64,000 nucleotides of DNA from Diploptera punctata (taxonomy: Eukaryota > Arthropoda > Insecta > Blattodea > Blaberidae), in contig JASPKZ010001233.1 of assembly GCA_030220185.1 (NCBI GenBank), positions 124,001 to 188,000 of the forward strand. Reading direction: 5' to 3'. The position numbers and the translations under genes are program-made. Of the stretch, positions 19,129-30,097 are shown piece after piece (positions within the stretch are counted from its first letter, which is position 1; the number at the start of each line of letters is the position of its first letter). The notes beneath the pieces were generated by a model that worked only from the letters and a program-made list of their open reading frames with translations, did no database searches and was not told the origin of the DNA.

Positions 19129-20161
19129 CAGAGTGTTTCTAAATTAGACCGACAAACTTTGGCAGCAGATAGTTAACCATCATTGAAGCATAATTCGTTA
19201 AGGATCCTATAGGATGTGACGCTTCGTTTCGGTGCAAAAGGGGTCTTAGAGGAAGGGATGGAAGGAACTAGGTACGTGCATATAACAAAGTCATTCTGTG
19301 TCACATACCACTGTGTGTGAATCCAAATACTTTACAGAAAAGCAGAAAAAAACTTACTTAATTATTAAAATAAAAACTCACTCCAGGGTTGCATTGTCAG
19401 GATGGATCCAGTTTATTGTCCCATCACAACAAGTGCTGGAACACACGTACATTGACATCCAGACAAGCAGTGCACCGACGTGGCATACTTTGTCGCACCC
19501 TTCCAAAGAAGCTAGGAGCTTCCCTTGTTTCAGCTGCTGCGCTGACAATGCGTGCTACAAGATCTTCTCCAGAGTCAATATTGGTTTCATAAACCATTGT
19601 CTTCATGTAGCCTCACAGAAAGAAATCTAGGCTGGTCAGGTCAGACTAGCGAATCGGCCAAGCAGTGGGCCCACCCCTACCTATCCAACGAGCGCCAAAT
19701 GTAGCTGTCAGATGACCACGACTTCATTCCCAAAGTGAGGTGGTGCCCCGTTACGTTGAAATCACATGCTGCGTCTGATATTCAGAGCTACAAGCTAAGA
19801 CACATTGAACTGTGCAGTACAGTATGTACAGCAGAACTGAATAGCATAACAGAATGAGGTTTACCCACCATCCCCTGTTCCGACTACGGATAACAACAGA
19901 TCATACCAATGGGTGTAAACAAACTTGTTGTAATTGATACCGAATGCTCAACTCTGGAAGAAAACAAACCAAGCGATATTAGTAATTACAACCCCTCTTG
20001 GACTGAAAGGAGTGTATATCCGTTTCCTGCAATCCCTTCCTGTAAGATCCCTCTAGCACTGAAACGAAGTGTCACAGGCCATAGGTTCCTTAGCAAATAT
20101 GCTTCAACGAAGGTTATCTATCTGGTCCCAAACTTTGTCGGTCTAATTTAGAAACACCCTG
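19129..20161 (-). mobile_element. Degenerate mariner-like element, 1033 bp
   Basis: The TIRs begin CAGAGTGTTTCTAAATTAGA (left) and CAGGGTGTTTCTAAATTAGA (right, reverse complement). TA duplications are at 19127-19128 and 20162-20163. The minus strand carries the C-terminal half of a transposase: FQRNGAPPHFG where related proteins have QDGAPPHFG, then LTSLDFFLCGYMKTMVY, IDSGEDLVARIVSAAAE and FFGRVRQSMPRRCTACLDV. The catalytic Asp in the second motif is Asn, and frameshifts and stops occur. The N-terminal domain is deleted. Confidence 0.88.
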
Positions 20162-20319
20162 TAGAGATCAGTGGATTGAACACGTAGAAATAATCAGTTA
20201 CAGTCGTATTCATATTAGAATTCTTGATTATAAACCTGAAGGAAGGAGAGATTTGGGAAATATGTGAAGCCAGAACAGGCTTAAGTGCCTAATCCCTGAC
20301 TGAAGAAGAAGATTTTGAA

Positions 20320-20930
20320 CGTTTCAACGTCTAAATTGTAAGAAAAAACTAATATTTTCAGTAATAAGCAAGAATAATGCATGTTTCTTCACAAAAATGT
20401 ACCAATAGATCCGTAATTGTTTATCTATAAATGTGCTACTTTACTGAATCATTTGTATCACTGATCGATCATGTGATTAACATTATTGGCCTCATTGAAC
20501 GACAAAACAATAATGATTCAGTGGAGATAGTATTTTTTAAATCATAGTGATATAGTCGTTAAACTTTATGTATTCTTCTATTCACCTACGCTTGACATTT
20601 TGACAGCTAATGTCAACGTCATGGTTGGTAATACTGTTATTGATTCACATTAACATACTGTTTCTGTTAGTCTTTAGATAAACCATATCACACAGTTACA
20701 TGTGTTTGCATGTCATTGCTTTAACAAAACACCATTATGGTTAATAAAAATGTGTTCACTGCTCCATGAATTCTCTCAAACAAACTAATCCTTCGATGGC
20801 CCCAATATTAGCATATATCCAGCATAACAATGTACATTTTCGTCATATTGTTTAGATTTGAATGTATCAAAATTGTAATTATGGAATTATGGGTAAATAT
20901 GAACAAACGCTATAGCGAACATATAACAGT
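20320..20930. other. AT-rich, nothing identified
   Basis: No recognised repeat or coding pattern. Confidence 0.4.
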
Positions 20931-20934
20931 TATA

Positions 20935-21057
20935 ATAATAATAATAATAATAATAATAGCTTTATTTATTTTTTTAAATAATAATAATAATAATAGCTTT
21001 ATTTTACCTGGCAGAGTTAAGGCCTTAAGGCCTTGTCTGCCACTCAACCAGGTTTAA
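20935..21057 (-). repeat. LINE 3' tail (GGCCTTAACTCTGCCAGG family)
   Basis: (aat)n and a second (aat)n flank TTATTTTACCTGGCAGAGTT AAGGCCTTAAGGCC. It matches the tail units at 12965 and 36062. Confidence 0.6.
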
Positions 21058-21128
21058 AAAATATATAAAAAATAGTTTTACATCTAAATTACATTATACA
21101 TAAACGATTACATGTTATGACCTCACTA

Positions 21129-21282
21129 TGATGGTTGTCCGTTTATATAAAAGCGGGTGCCGCGAGACAATACTTGACAATGATTAACATGCGGAATTAT
21201 TATAGAAGCGGTAGTCGACATATTTGTATTTAATTATTTATAACAGGTTCGAGAAACAAAGACAGCCGCTGGACAACCATCA
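21129..21282. mobile_element. MITE, 154 bp
   Basis: Perfect 12-bp inverted ends (TGATGGTTGTCC) are flanked by TA at 21127-21128 and 21283-21284. The size and TA target fit a Tc1/mariner-type MITE. Confidence 0.75.
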
Positions 21283-21284
21283 TA

Positions 21285-21900
21285 GCGAGGCTACAATACA
21301 AGTTATAACTCTCTTAGCAATTTAATAACTGCCGCTTATGAGCTAAGTTCCAGTTGTAATGTAAACAAACCAGATGTATGGACTGCATTTTCTTTCGTCG
21401 AATAACGTTTTACCTTTAAGCCGTAAGAAAATGCAGTTCGCTCTCTAACACTCGAAATAAATAAAATAGGAATAATGAAAAAAAAACATATATATATTAT
21501 CTAGCACATATCTATATAAGTTATATGGGAGAATATTAAAATATATAATTACAATTTTAATAGATTAAATAAGTAGTATTTCATTGTTTAATTCTTACGC
21601 ACGCGCAATGTAGAATAAGTTGGTATTTCTGTTGTTTCAAAATGGTCGCTTTCTGTAGAATTTCTTTAAAGACTGGAAAAAAAATAAACCATTTGAAAAG
21701 CGAAGAGAAACACATTATTTTGAATGTTTTCAAACAGTTTAGTGAAAAAAATCCCACATTAGGCATTGAGGATATGGTGAAAATAATAGCATAATTTATA
21801 GATGAGACAGAATGGAGCGTAAATTCTGTTCATAATGAAATTTCAAATAAAGGATATCTATCGACATCATGGAAAATCGTAAACGTCTGATTAAGTAGGC
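21285..21900. other. AT-rich, nothing identified
   Basis: No recognised repeat or coding pattern. Confidence 0.4.
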
Positions 21901-21910
21901 CCATATATAT

Positions 21911-22222
21911 CCATCCATAGTAATTCTGCCCGAAGGCAGGTCCTTCACTGCAATCATAGCATTTTCATGCTATGCTTGCAGCTTTACTAGGGATTTGTAG
22001 GTGTGGTAGCTTCCCGTTGCTTTCGACACCGGTGAAGGATGATGATGATGATGGCCATATGATTTCGGGGACCGTTTGGGCCTTAAAGTTTTCCTGACAT
22101 TTGTCTTACAGGTGAGGAAAAACCCCGATAAAAACCTCACCCAGAAAAACTGCCCCGACCGGGGATCGAACCCGCTGCGTGACAAGGCAGCACGCTACCT
22201 CGAGACCACAGCGGCGGACTGT
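21911..22222 (-). repeat. SINE-A with tail type 1, full copy
   Basis: On the minus strand: head GCTGTGGTCTCGAGGTAGCG, B box (GGTTCGATCCC), body GACAAATGTCAGGAAAAC, and tail with the CATAGCATGAAAATGCTATG hairpin, ending CTATGGATGG. CCATATATAT at 21901-21910 and 22223-22232 is the target duplication. The tRNA-derived head would supply an internal RNA polymerase III promoter. Confidence 0.88.
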
Positions 22223-22449
22223 CCATATATATATAGTCATAAATAAATTAGAAATGGAGGAAGTTCCTAATTATTGGCACCATCTTATCTTGTATTCAGT
22301 CATATTTCCCGTTAAATTAGATGTCTGCTAAGAATAATGTTTCTATCGATGACAGTCTTGTACATATATCAGTCATACGGCGGGTAAAAGTAGCAGCACG
22401 GTTCCCCCAATAGACGGAGTCGGTAGAATAATACCTTATTTTATTTATT

Positions 22450-22970
22450 TGTATATAGAATTTTAATGTTTACACATCTTTCTGTGCCTAAAGTTTTATT
22501 TTTCTTCTCCACTCGTCTCTCTCCATCCAATCCATATCCTCCAGTTCTCTTGCTCTCATTCCAGTTCTTATTTCCTGCAACCACGAGTTTCGAGGTCTTC
22601 CTCTCCTCCTTCTTCCAGGTGGACACCATTCCAATGTTTTCCTGGGTAATCTTTCTTCTTGCATTCGTCGTACGTGCCCATACCAATTTAATTGCTTAAT
22701 ACCGTATATAATCTACCATTGAATAACCAATATTCATTTTTCTCTTATGACAGTATTTATTTTGTCTAATTTTGAACATCTTGCTGCTCTCCTCAAGAAA
22801 TCCATTTCCATCTTCCTCCCCTCATCCGCAAATAACAGTGTATATATTGTAACTGTTGATCCATCTCCAATTGGTACTCCCATTCCTGAACATTTTTTGC
22901 TCCAGTTTGACAGTGCTTTATGTATAAATACCTTATACATGTTTACTTACAGTACAACTGAAACTTAGCT
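22450..22970 (-). pseudogene. Internally deleted LINE, RTE-like, another lineage
   Basis: The minus strand reads GMGVPIGDGSTVTIYTLLFA then DE, which is the start of the FADD palm motif. It jumps directly to MEMDFLRRAARCSKLDKI, so the segment between is deleted. Further on, with a frameshift, come WCPPGRRRRGRPRNSWLQEI and WMERDEWRRKIK. This is a separate RTE-type lineage; no function remains. Confidence 0.75.
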
Positions 22971-22979
22971 CAGATATAT

Positions 22980-23795
22980 CACTATTTACACACAACCAGT
23001 ATTAAATTAGAAAGCTTACAAAAAAATTAGTCAGGAAACGCGTAAACTAAGCTAATTTCTCAGCAAGTTGAATATATGATCCGATTTTGCTGGTTTATGG
23101 ATTTTTTTTTTCAATTAAATCGTATGTATTCAGTTTCATTGCGAGGAAACAAACACGGCGACTAGTCTGATTTTTAAATTTCGGCTTTCTGGAAGTTTCC
23201 ACTCCCAAAGGAAGGATTTCGCTGATTTTTTAAAAATAATGCCTGTTAAGTTTTATTTTGATGACATATACTGCGTTCCGTTACGTATTGCGGTCGCTAG
23301 AGTGAGCGGTTTTTAATTTTCGCTTCCTAATGGTCTGATTTTGCGAGTTAACAAATTCGATCTTAAGTTTCTTAATCATTTATTGTATGTCGACTTTGGT
23401 TTGGTTGCGAAAAAATAAAAATTGAAGCCGCTAGAGTGTTGATAACAAGAACACGTATGAATGTGTATATATACTCCATATAAACATTTTTGTCATTATT
23501 TTCGGTTTCTAGTAAATAGAATCGATAGATATTTGTAAATAGGCCTATTTTTCAAAACTCATTTCTAAAATTCATTGTAATCACAATTCAAGTTATGTAG
23601 TACATTAAAAAAAAAATATTGATACAAGTTGTCTACCTGATATATCAGTCTTCCTCGATTAAAATGGATTTTTGTTTAAAGACTTTGTCAATTAGTTAAA
23701 ACCATGTAGGCAGTGCAGTGGATGGCATTAGAATGCACAAACGCACGTACACACATACCTTATTCAATAAGCTAATATAACAATTTCCCAGTTAG
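22980..23795. repeat. AT-rich repeat sequence without genes
   Basis: Part 22985-23105 recurs inverted at 62905-62995 (CTTGCTGAGAAATTCGCTTA). Part 23560-23720 (CCTCGATTAAAATGG) recurs at 59130-59280 and, shorter, at 58205-58290. No coding pattern. Confidence 0.55.
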
Positions 23796-23798
23796 TCC

Positions 23799-24175
23799 AC
23801 CGCCGTGGTCTCGAGGTAGCGTGCTACCTTGTCACGCAGCGGGCCTGGGTTCGATCCCCGGTCGGGACAGTTCCCTGTATGAGGTTTTTATCGAGGTTTT
23901 TCCTCACCTGTAAGACAAATGTCAGGAAACTTTAAGGCCCAAACGGTCCCCGAAAATCATATGGCCATCGCAATCATCATCACTCATGTTCATCTTAGAT
24001 TAAGCTTAGGATTAGGGACTCTCCTCGCGCACTATCATCACCCATCATATCATCGGGGCAACGTAACCCCGCATTCCAGGTGTCCAACCTCAGAAGTGAG
24101 TTACAATTACGCCATTGCCAGGAGAACACCAGAAACGTCCAAAAGGATAAACTGGGGCATAAAAAATATCAGTAA
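23799..24175 (+). repeat. SINE-A with tail type 2
   Basis: Head CCGTGGTCTCGAGGTAGCG, B box GGGTTCGATCCCCGG, the shared body, then tail type 2 (CGGGGCAACGTAACCCCGC ending CTGGGGCAT). The same tail follows an unrelated head in SINE-B. Confidence 0.85.
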
Positions 24176-24289
24176 TCAGAGAAGAACCATTTTACTTCTT
24201 ATGACTTCCGTTATTTTATTTTGTTGAAAATTAGCTTCAATTAAAATGTTTCCATTCTATTAACGCTACTTAAACTCTCACCTTATAGG

Positions 24290-24690
24290 TACTTTTACGT
24301 GCCACACGCCGCCCGGGCACGACTTGTCGGGAGAAGGATTTTAACTATGTACCATATGTCTACTTTTTTGATCACACAGGGCATAGAAGGCCTTCCCGAA
24401 TGGGTATTCAGCTCAATGTCAGAGCCTCCTCCGACACAACACAACATTAAGGCGAAACCCACCACTCACACGCATTCATTTCAAACATGGCGAATATGGT
24501 AATAATGATTATGATGGCAAGATGATGTTCAGGGACCGTTTGGGCCTTAAATTTTCCCAACATTTGTCTTACAGGTGAGGGAAAAACCCCGATATAAGCC
24601 TCTCCCAGGAAAATTGTTCCGATCGGGATCGAATCCGATACCATTGCATATGAGACAGCGATGCTACCTCGAGATCACATCTGTGGACTA
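24290..24690 (-). repeat. SINE-A with tail type 3
   Basis: Inverted relative to 16895-17300, with the same head-body-tail order over about 400 bp. The B box is degraded (CGATCCCGATC). Confidence 0.75.
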
Positions 24691-24976
24691 ATCAAATCGT
24701 AAGATAGATAAAAACAGATTGTTTGAATAATTGTATAATATTGTAGCGCGTAGCACTGTTTGGTCATCTATAACTTCGTAAATTGTTATTGCACAAAAAT
24801 AATCGAAGATATCAAGAAGGATGTAAGTTACATGTAAAATATTTCTTTATAGGTAAGCAATTTAAAATACGAGTATCAGACATATTTTACATTAAATATG
24901 ACAGTTTTTTTTTTCCATTAAGTTATAGTAGGATACCGACATATTGATTATCTAATCTAAATGCCTCTGAGAAACA

Positions 24977-25520
24977 TTTTTTGCGCTATAGTGCGTTCTG
25001 TAGTTCTTACAGCAATGGCGTTAATGATTGAAAGTTCAACTTCCTACATTTCGGGGTTGTCAACCTAAATAACTACACTGCAATATTACATATTATAAAC
25101 CTCGTGCGGGAAGTAAAACCACTGGCCTTTATGTATACTACATGCAATGTATATACAAAAAATACCCAAAAGGTAGTGTTAATATACATTATACGAAACA
25201 AATAACTGATTTTAAATGAACTGAACTTTATTTGAAACAATATAAAACAATAATAACGTACTTGCCGCCATTTTATGATTGATTGGTGTCACGGCCTGCT
25301 GCAGTCTCACTTAATAAACGTTGCTTACACTGTTAACGTTAGTCAGTTGTTTATAATGAACACAAATATTTCCAACAAAGATGTTATTATTTTGCTATTA
25401 TTTATTATTTTGAAAACACCATCGCGCAAAAAATAATGTACAACGCACGTTTGTAAAGTGTTTACATAATCTCGGAAATCAGAAACCTCGTTTCTGTAAA
25501 AACCACTTCCCAACCTCGCA
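24977..25520 (+). repeat. Interspersed repeat X, copy 2
   Basis: Starts ATTTTTTGCGCTATAGTGCG. The inverted motif ATCGCGCAAAAAATAATG is near 25422, and the end is AACCTCGCATGGTAATATAC. It aligns over its whole length with copy 1. Confidence 0.75.
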
Positions 25521-25524
25521 TGGT

Positions 25525-26165
25525 AATATACTATTTAAGTAGACTATTTAACTCATGCCACAAATGCTAGTCAATGACCAATCACGTTTCAATGAATGTT
25601 GTTTTACAACCAATGACAGTCGTGTTTCACCTCGCTCTTTATCGATTTATCTTTATCAGCTCCTGCTTTTGTGATAAAGAAAGCTCCTCCTTTTTAATGT
25701 TCTGAACAGGTCAAAGCATTATTTTTCTCCAACAAATACATTGAATATAGCAAATAATGAAAAGACTCCTCGATTTTACTGAGTTGTTTACTAAAAAAAT
25801 AAATGAATAACCCGTAAAGTTGATTATGATATATAGTTTGATGTGTTTCATTATTTCTCCACTTGGGTGCACTCTTACAATATTGCGATCTTATTTGGCA
25901 ATAAATAATATGATCAAGCAGCAGTGAATGAACATAACCTCAGATTTCTGATTTGTTTTCAAACATCGCCGTTTACATTAAATATATAAACATTTTAAAA
26001 TAACTATAGTTAAATAATGATTTGTGAGTAAACAGCTTAATTTTATTCGTTAAATAGTCCTAACAAATGCCACTCATGATTTCCAAATTCTCTAGATAAA
26101 TTCACTCCTCACTTCGTGAGTCGTGAATTTATCGATAATTTGGAAATCACTCGTGGCATTACTTA
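25525..26165 (+). repeat. Interspersed repeat Y, uninterrupted copy, ending in a long hairpin
   Basis: Begins AGTAGACTATTTAACTCATG and ends with a ~95-bp hairpin (26066-26160) whose arms contain GATTTCCAAATT and AATTTGGAAATC. An inverted copy occupies 38190-38273 plus 39677-40845, split there by a GC-rich insertion. No ORF. I cannot assign it to a class. Confidence 0.7.
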
Positions 26166-26440
26166 TGAAAAAAAATGTTTCCATTCAAACTGTTTCTTGG
26201 CTAATGTTAACAAAACCAAAGAGAAGGATTTGAACCAGCTTTGCACCTTTGAACAAATCTAGGCTTAGGAGCAAATAGTTTATGAAGTTATGTTAATATA
26301 GCCAACAGACGGCTTATCTGGAAACTATTATTTCCATATCAATTTAATATTGTCATTTATGGAAATAGCTGACTAGCAGGAAGATCTCATTACAGGCTCT
26401 AGGAGGATCTTAGGCTGTACACTTTCTGTACAGTTAACAC
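26166..26440. other. Nothing identified
   Basis: A B-box-like GATTTGAACC on the minus sense near 26230 hints at an old tRNA-derived piece, nothing firmer. Confidence 0.3.
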
Positions 26441-26443
26441 TAG

Positions 26444-26740
26444 ACTCAGCCTAGTGAGATGTCAGAACATATTGCACCCCGGCAAGAATAATGTCACAAC
26501 TCAAAAATGCATTAATTTCAGTTAATCCCCAATTCAAACCAACGTAATTTGTTTAAACTGTATAACTAATTAAGGTACAAACAAGTTGCACATATTGCTA
26601 TTCCTAAACTATTTGAAATGTGATGTAAGTGAACTTTCCTTTAGCTGCACAGGAAAATTATGTTTTTTGAGTTGTGAAGTTATTCTTGCCGGAGTGCGAT
26701 ATGTCCGGTACTCATTTCACTTAGAGGCTGAGTCTAGCCC
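26444..26740. repeat. Fold-back element with ~75-bp arms
   Basis: The arms contain CCCCGGCAAGAATAATGTCA (left) and the inverted TTATTCTTGCCGGAGTGCG (right), with an AT-rich spacer of about 130 bp. Both outer ends carry GACTCAGCC or its complement. Confidence 0.7.
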
Positions 26741-26756
26741 AGAACCATGTAACTAA

Positions 26757-27055
26757 CTCTAACTAACTCACTGGGTCTATCGAACCGTAGGTTCATGGCC
26801 GCGCGGACATAAGCTCTCCATACACCCTATCCTGAGATAATGTTTTTAAATCATCCCTTGTAAAATCTACTTCCCTCAAATCATATATAATATTATTCTC
26901 CCATCTCATTCTTGGTCTACCAATTGGGCATTTTCCTTCTGGTTTTCCTACAAGAAGCTTCCATGCACCTCTTTCATTCCCCTTTCGTGCCACATGTCCT
27001 GCCCTTCTTAGTCTACGAGACTTAACTGTCCTTATTATATCTGGTTTCAACGCAG
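26757..27055 (-). pseudogene. RTE-1 LINE 3' fragment (copy D)
   Basis: The minus frame 26793-27071 carries PDIIRTVKSRRLRRAGHVAR and GKPEGKCPIGRPRMRWENN, the RTE-1 C-terminus. It is truncated at about 27055, where a SINE-F head follows. Confidence 0.8.
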
Positions 27056-27084
27056 GGTCATGTATCGCCAAAAAATTAGAACCA

Positions 27085-27175
27085 GTTTAAAAATCCTGAC
27101 CCCATCTGGACTCGAAGCCTGAATCTCCAACTTGTAGCGTATTGCCTTAACCACCTACGTTGCGACTTTATACAA
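27085..27175 (-). repeat. SINE-F head fragment
   Basis: The minus strand has GTAGGTGGTTAAGGCAATAC and GCTTCGAGTCCAG, the A- and B-box region of SINE-F. Confidence 0.65.
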
Positions 27176-27179
27176 GTTT

Positions 27180-27655
27180 CTATAAATCATCCTTTCGATC
27201 AAGTAATAGGCCTACATTTGTAATATTCTATTTAAAAACATAGCATTCGTTTAGGTTTTATATTGAGTAATTTGTTATCCATATATTACAACAGGTCTAA
27301 AGAATAAATATCGAAGCTTGAGAAAGAAAAAAATATTGAGGTGAGAAAACGGTTGAGCTAGGTCATCTGGGACGGATAAGATGCACATTTGGACAGAACC
27401 ATATCGATCACAAGGTGTGATGTTGACTGGGTTTGCCAAATACTTGCAGATTCTCTGGTTATGTTGCACATTTAACCAATTTTTACTTCATTCGATATGT
27501 ATGCACTGATCGCATCAGTATCGTATAGGCAACTTATTATTATTTATGAAATATCTACGTATATAACCGTACTAAATATGGTTATTGCCTTTATATGATT
27601 CATTCCACTGTTAAAATATTTATTTAGCCATTATCCTTATTCTAATATTCATCAT
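27180..27655. other. AT-rich, nothing identified
   Basis: No recognised repeat or coding pattern. Confidence 0.4.
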
Positions 27656-28489
27656 CTGTGTTCCTACAGCCCTTTTAGTTTAGCCTTGACCTCCTTAAGA
27701 ATTGCCACCCAACCCTCTCTTTCCAAAGCTCTCTGTCTCCATCTCTTAATTCCTGTCTCTTCACAAGGTCATCCTGGACATCAGCTAACCACCGTAATTT
27801 GGATCTTCCAACTCTTCTTTTTCCACTTGGTTTAACATATAATAACATTTTAGGAATTCTATTACTGTCCATCCTGATGATGTGGCCCAACCACTCCAAC
27901 CGTATGATTTTTATATCAGTGACAATAATTCTGTCCTTCTATACTACTTGTAATTTAGAGTTGGTCCTAATTCTCCAAACTCCCTTATCATAAACAGAGC
28001 CATACATTTTTCTTCAGATTTGCCTTTCCCATGTGTTTAAAATGGTTATTGCTCGTTCAGGTAGGGTCCAGGTTTCACTTCCAAGAATAACCGCAGGTTT
28101 AATAATCTTAATATATAAAAATTACGTGTCACGTTGTTTGTCCGCGATGGAATCCTAAACTACTGAACCGATTTTAATAAAATGTTGCACACTGTTTGCA
28201 GTTTGATCCAACTTGAGACTTAGAGAAGTTTATAACTAAATTTATAGTCGCATTATTTTTATTGCAAATTATTTGTTTATTATTTAACAAAGAGTTATAA
28301 TTATCTGTGAGTTCCATACGATTCTAACAGATGGCCGTGTAAGCTAATTGGTTTATTATTTAACCAGGTGGCAACCGCGAATTTCAATTGAATTACAAAT
28401 ATTGATTATTTCATAATTTAAGTGTTGTTGTGTTTATTTTATTTTCAATATATTGATAATAATATTAATTTCGTGTGTAAGTATTAGTT

Positions 28490-29160
28490 TTAAGTAATCT
28501 GGCTGAAAGACAGCAACTTAATTTAAATTTAACTGGACCGAGAAGGGACATTGAACAATATGGCGAATCAGTTCTAGAGACCATGAATGATAAGATATCA
28601 AGTGAATTTCCGCAAATTGGTATAGGCCTATGTGACATAAATCTTACATTTAAGAAGAATGACAATTTAAAAACATATGAAGGTCCTAAGGAATGGAATA
28701 ACAGAATTGTAAGTAAGTCTGTTAGTTATAATAATATGCCTAATATTGCAGAAACAATCTCCATGCCTCAATTAAATGAAAAACAAGATGACTATAATAT
28801 ATCACGAGATGATATTACTACACAGAGACTTCTTGATGATGATGATGAGAATCCAAACTGCCAACAAGTTCGTAGAAGAAAACGAAAGTATAATGAAATT
28901 AGCAAGCCTCCTCAAAATATTCCATCAATAAATGTATATAATCCTTATGATACACTTATGGATGATACTGAGAATGCAGACGAACATAAATTCATCTCAA
29001 TCAACAAAACCACTTCCACATAAACCACCACCCATATTTATACCGGGTGTAGTTAACGTATCAGAACTAAAAAATTGTGTAAAACAAAAACTTTCTGATA
29101 TAGATTTCTCACTTAGTTTACTACAACATAATTTAACGTATACCTTAGCCACAGCAACGC
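28490..29160 (+). pseudogene. Gag-like ORF1 fragment carried inside the Helitron
   Basis: An open frame from about 28490 (ATG at 28583, stop at 29023) is acidic and then basic: DDDDENPNCQQVRRRKRKYN. A shifted frame continues KPPPIFIPGVVNVSELKNCV. The PPPIxIxGVxxxxEL motif opens the Gag-like nucleic-acid-binding domain in ORF1 of jockey-type LINEs. I infer a fragment of a LINE ORF1, broken by one frameshift and cut before the zinc knuckles. Confidence 0.5.
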
Positions 29161-29170
29161 GTGGCCAGGA

Positions 29171-29184
29171 CTTATATATATATA

Positions 29185-29226
<42 letters not shown>
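29171..29226. repeat. (TA)n microsatellite in the Helitron
   Basis: TA repeats lie directly before the second Helitron-like 5' segment, whose consensus also starts with TATATA. Confidence 0.85.
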
Positions 29227-29230
<4 letters not shown>

Positions 29231-29614
29231 AAGTCGGATTAGTTACACTATTTATAACTCAAGAACGGCTGTACCGATTTTTATGATCTTTGATTTGTTG
29301 GACTTGTTTCCGCCCCGAATAGCAGATAACTATTAAAACATCGGAAAAATTAACGTAAAAATATTTAAAGGCGATACGACTTTCGCCGTGCCAGCTAGTT
29401 GTCTTATAAATTCTCACTTTAACTTTTCTTGACATATATCTGGCTTTTATGATTTTTTCTAGTGCTCTAAGACGTTGATTACCAGCACCAATTTTTTTCC
29501 CTTTATCTCGGTTAATATCAGTAAGTATCGAGCCACGGTATCGAAAACTAGAAAAATTCTCAAAAGATATATTATTTAAAACAATAGTGTTTGCGGTATT
29601 ATTTCTTTTGGTTA

Positions 29615-30095
29615 TTATTCATATATTTTGTTTCGGTGCTATTAATCTACAGACTGATGTATTTATAATATTGTTATATTGTATAATTTACATATTTTTT
29701 ACCTTTATATTGTAAAAGAAAATCAACATTAATCTTAATTACTGTTTACTAACGCGGATAACAGCGTTTGATGTTTTAAAATTTTCAATAAATTTACGAT
29801 TACATCTGTATGAAAACTAAAAGGTTTAATACAATTCAATAAATCAGCTATTTTTTTTAAAAAGACAATTATTACGAAATTTGATTTTTCCTACATAATT
29901 CATTTATAAAACAATTGAAGTTTTCCCTCGAATGAGCATGTAACCATGTTTGTTTCATATGAACACTATTTCATAGTCAACTCAATCGTACAGTAAAATT
30001 TACCATGCACTAAGCATTATGCCAGCTTCTTACTGAATAAGTTGAGGAAAATTAATAATAATAATAGTAATAATAATAATAAAATGATTATAATA
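29615..30095. other. AT-rich, nothing identified
   Basis: Only an (aat)n run at 30050-30085 stands out. Confidence 0.4.
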
Positions 30096-30097
30096 AT

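Larger units (their letters stand above)
18145..20310 (+). pseudogene. LINE C-terminal remnant interrupted by two TA transposons
   Basis: The plus strand before 18254 reads LETWSTTLNYINKLQAAEIR then FLRPVKGC. Between the transposons (19048-19128) the frame continues RLDKFKNEDIRK and LEENIHRY. After the second it reads RDQWIEHVEIISYS and ILDYKPEGRRDLG. With both insertions and one TA copy each removed, these lie in one register, apart from two point stops. The peptide is the post-palm and C-terminal region of an RTE-type LINE. Both insertions postdate the LINE. Confidence 0.85.
28106..29398 (+). mobile_element. Helitron, 1293 bp, non-autonomous
   Basis: It begins TCTTAATATATA at 28106 after an A and ends CTAG (29395-29398) before a T, with no target duplication. 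A hairpin (GGCGA 29370-29374, TCGCC 29383-29387) lies 7 bp before the end. TC start, CTRR end, subterminal hairpin and insertion between A and T are the Helitron hallmarks. The 5' segment (ACTGAACCGATTTTAATAAA) and the 3' segment (GGCTGTACCGATTTTTATGA) each look like the 5' region of a Helitron, so the element seems to be a composite. No Rep-helicase is encoded. Confidence 0.85.
27660..29610 (-). pseudogene. RTE-3 LINE C-terminal part, split by a Helitron
   Basis: On the minus strand, 29608-29399 gives NTIVLNNISFENFSSFRYRG, RDKGKKIGAGNQRLRALEK and KVKVRIYKT. After the Helitron, 28105-27660 continues IIKPAVILGSETWTLPERAI and LEWLGHIIRMDSNRIPKM, with GKRRVGRSKLRW. The IYKT-IIKPAVIL join is where related LINEs read IYKTIVLPVILYG, so the insertion point is exact. 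Scattered stops occur. Confidence 0.85.

Noticed and set aside
23810..23870. A functional tRNA gene at the A- and B-box motifs
   Set aside because: The same head is repeated across the window with SINE bodies attached, and no proper acceptor or anticodon stem is evident.
28583..29023. Host gene for a 146-residue acidic/basic protein
   Set aside because: It lies inside a Helitron, passes by frameshift into a LINE Gag-like motif, and has no promoter or terminator evidence; a captured fragment is simpler.
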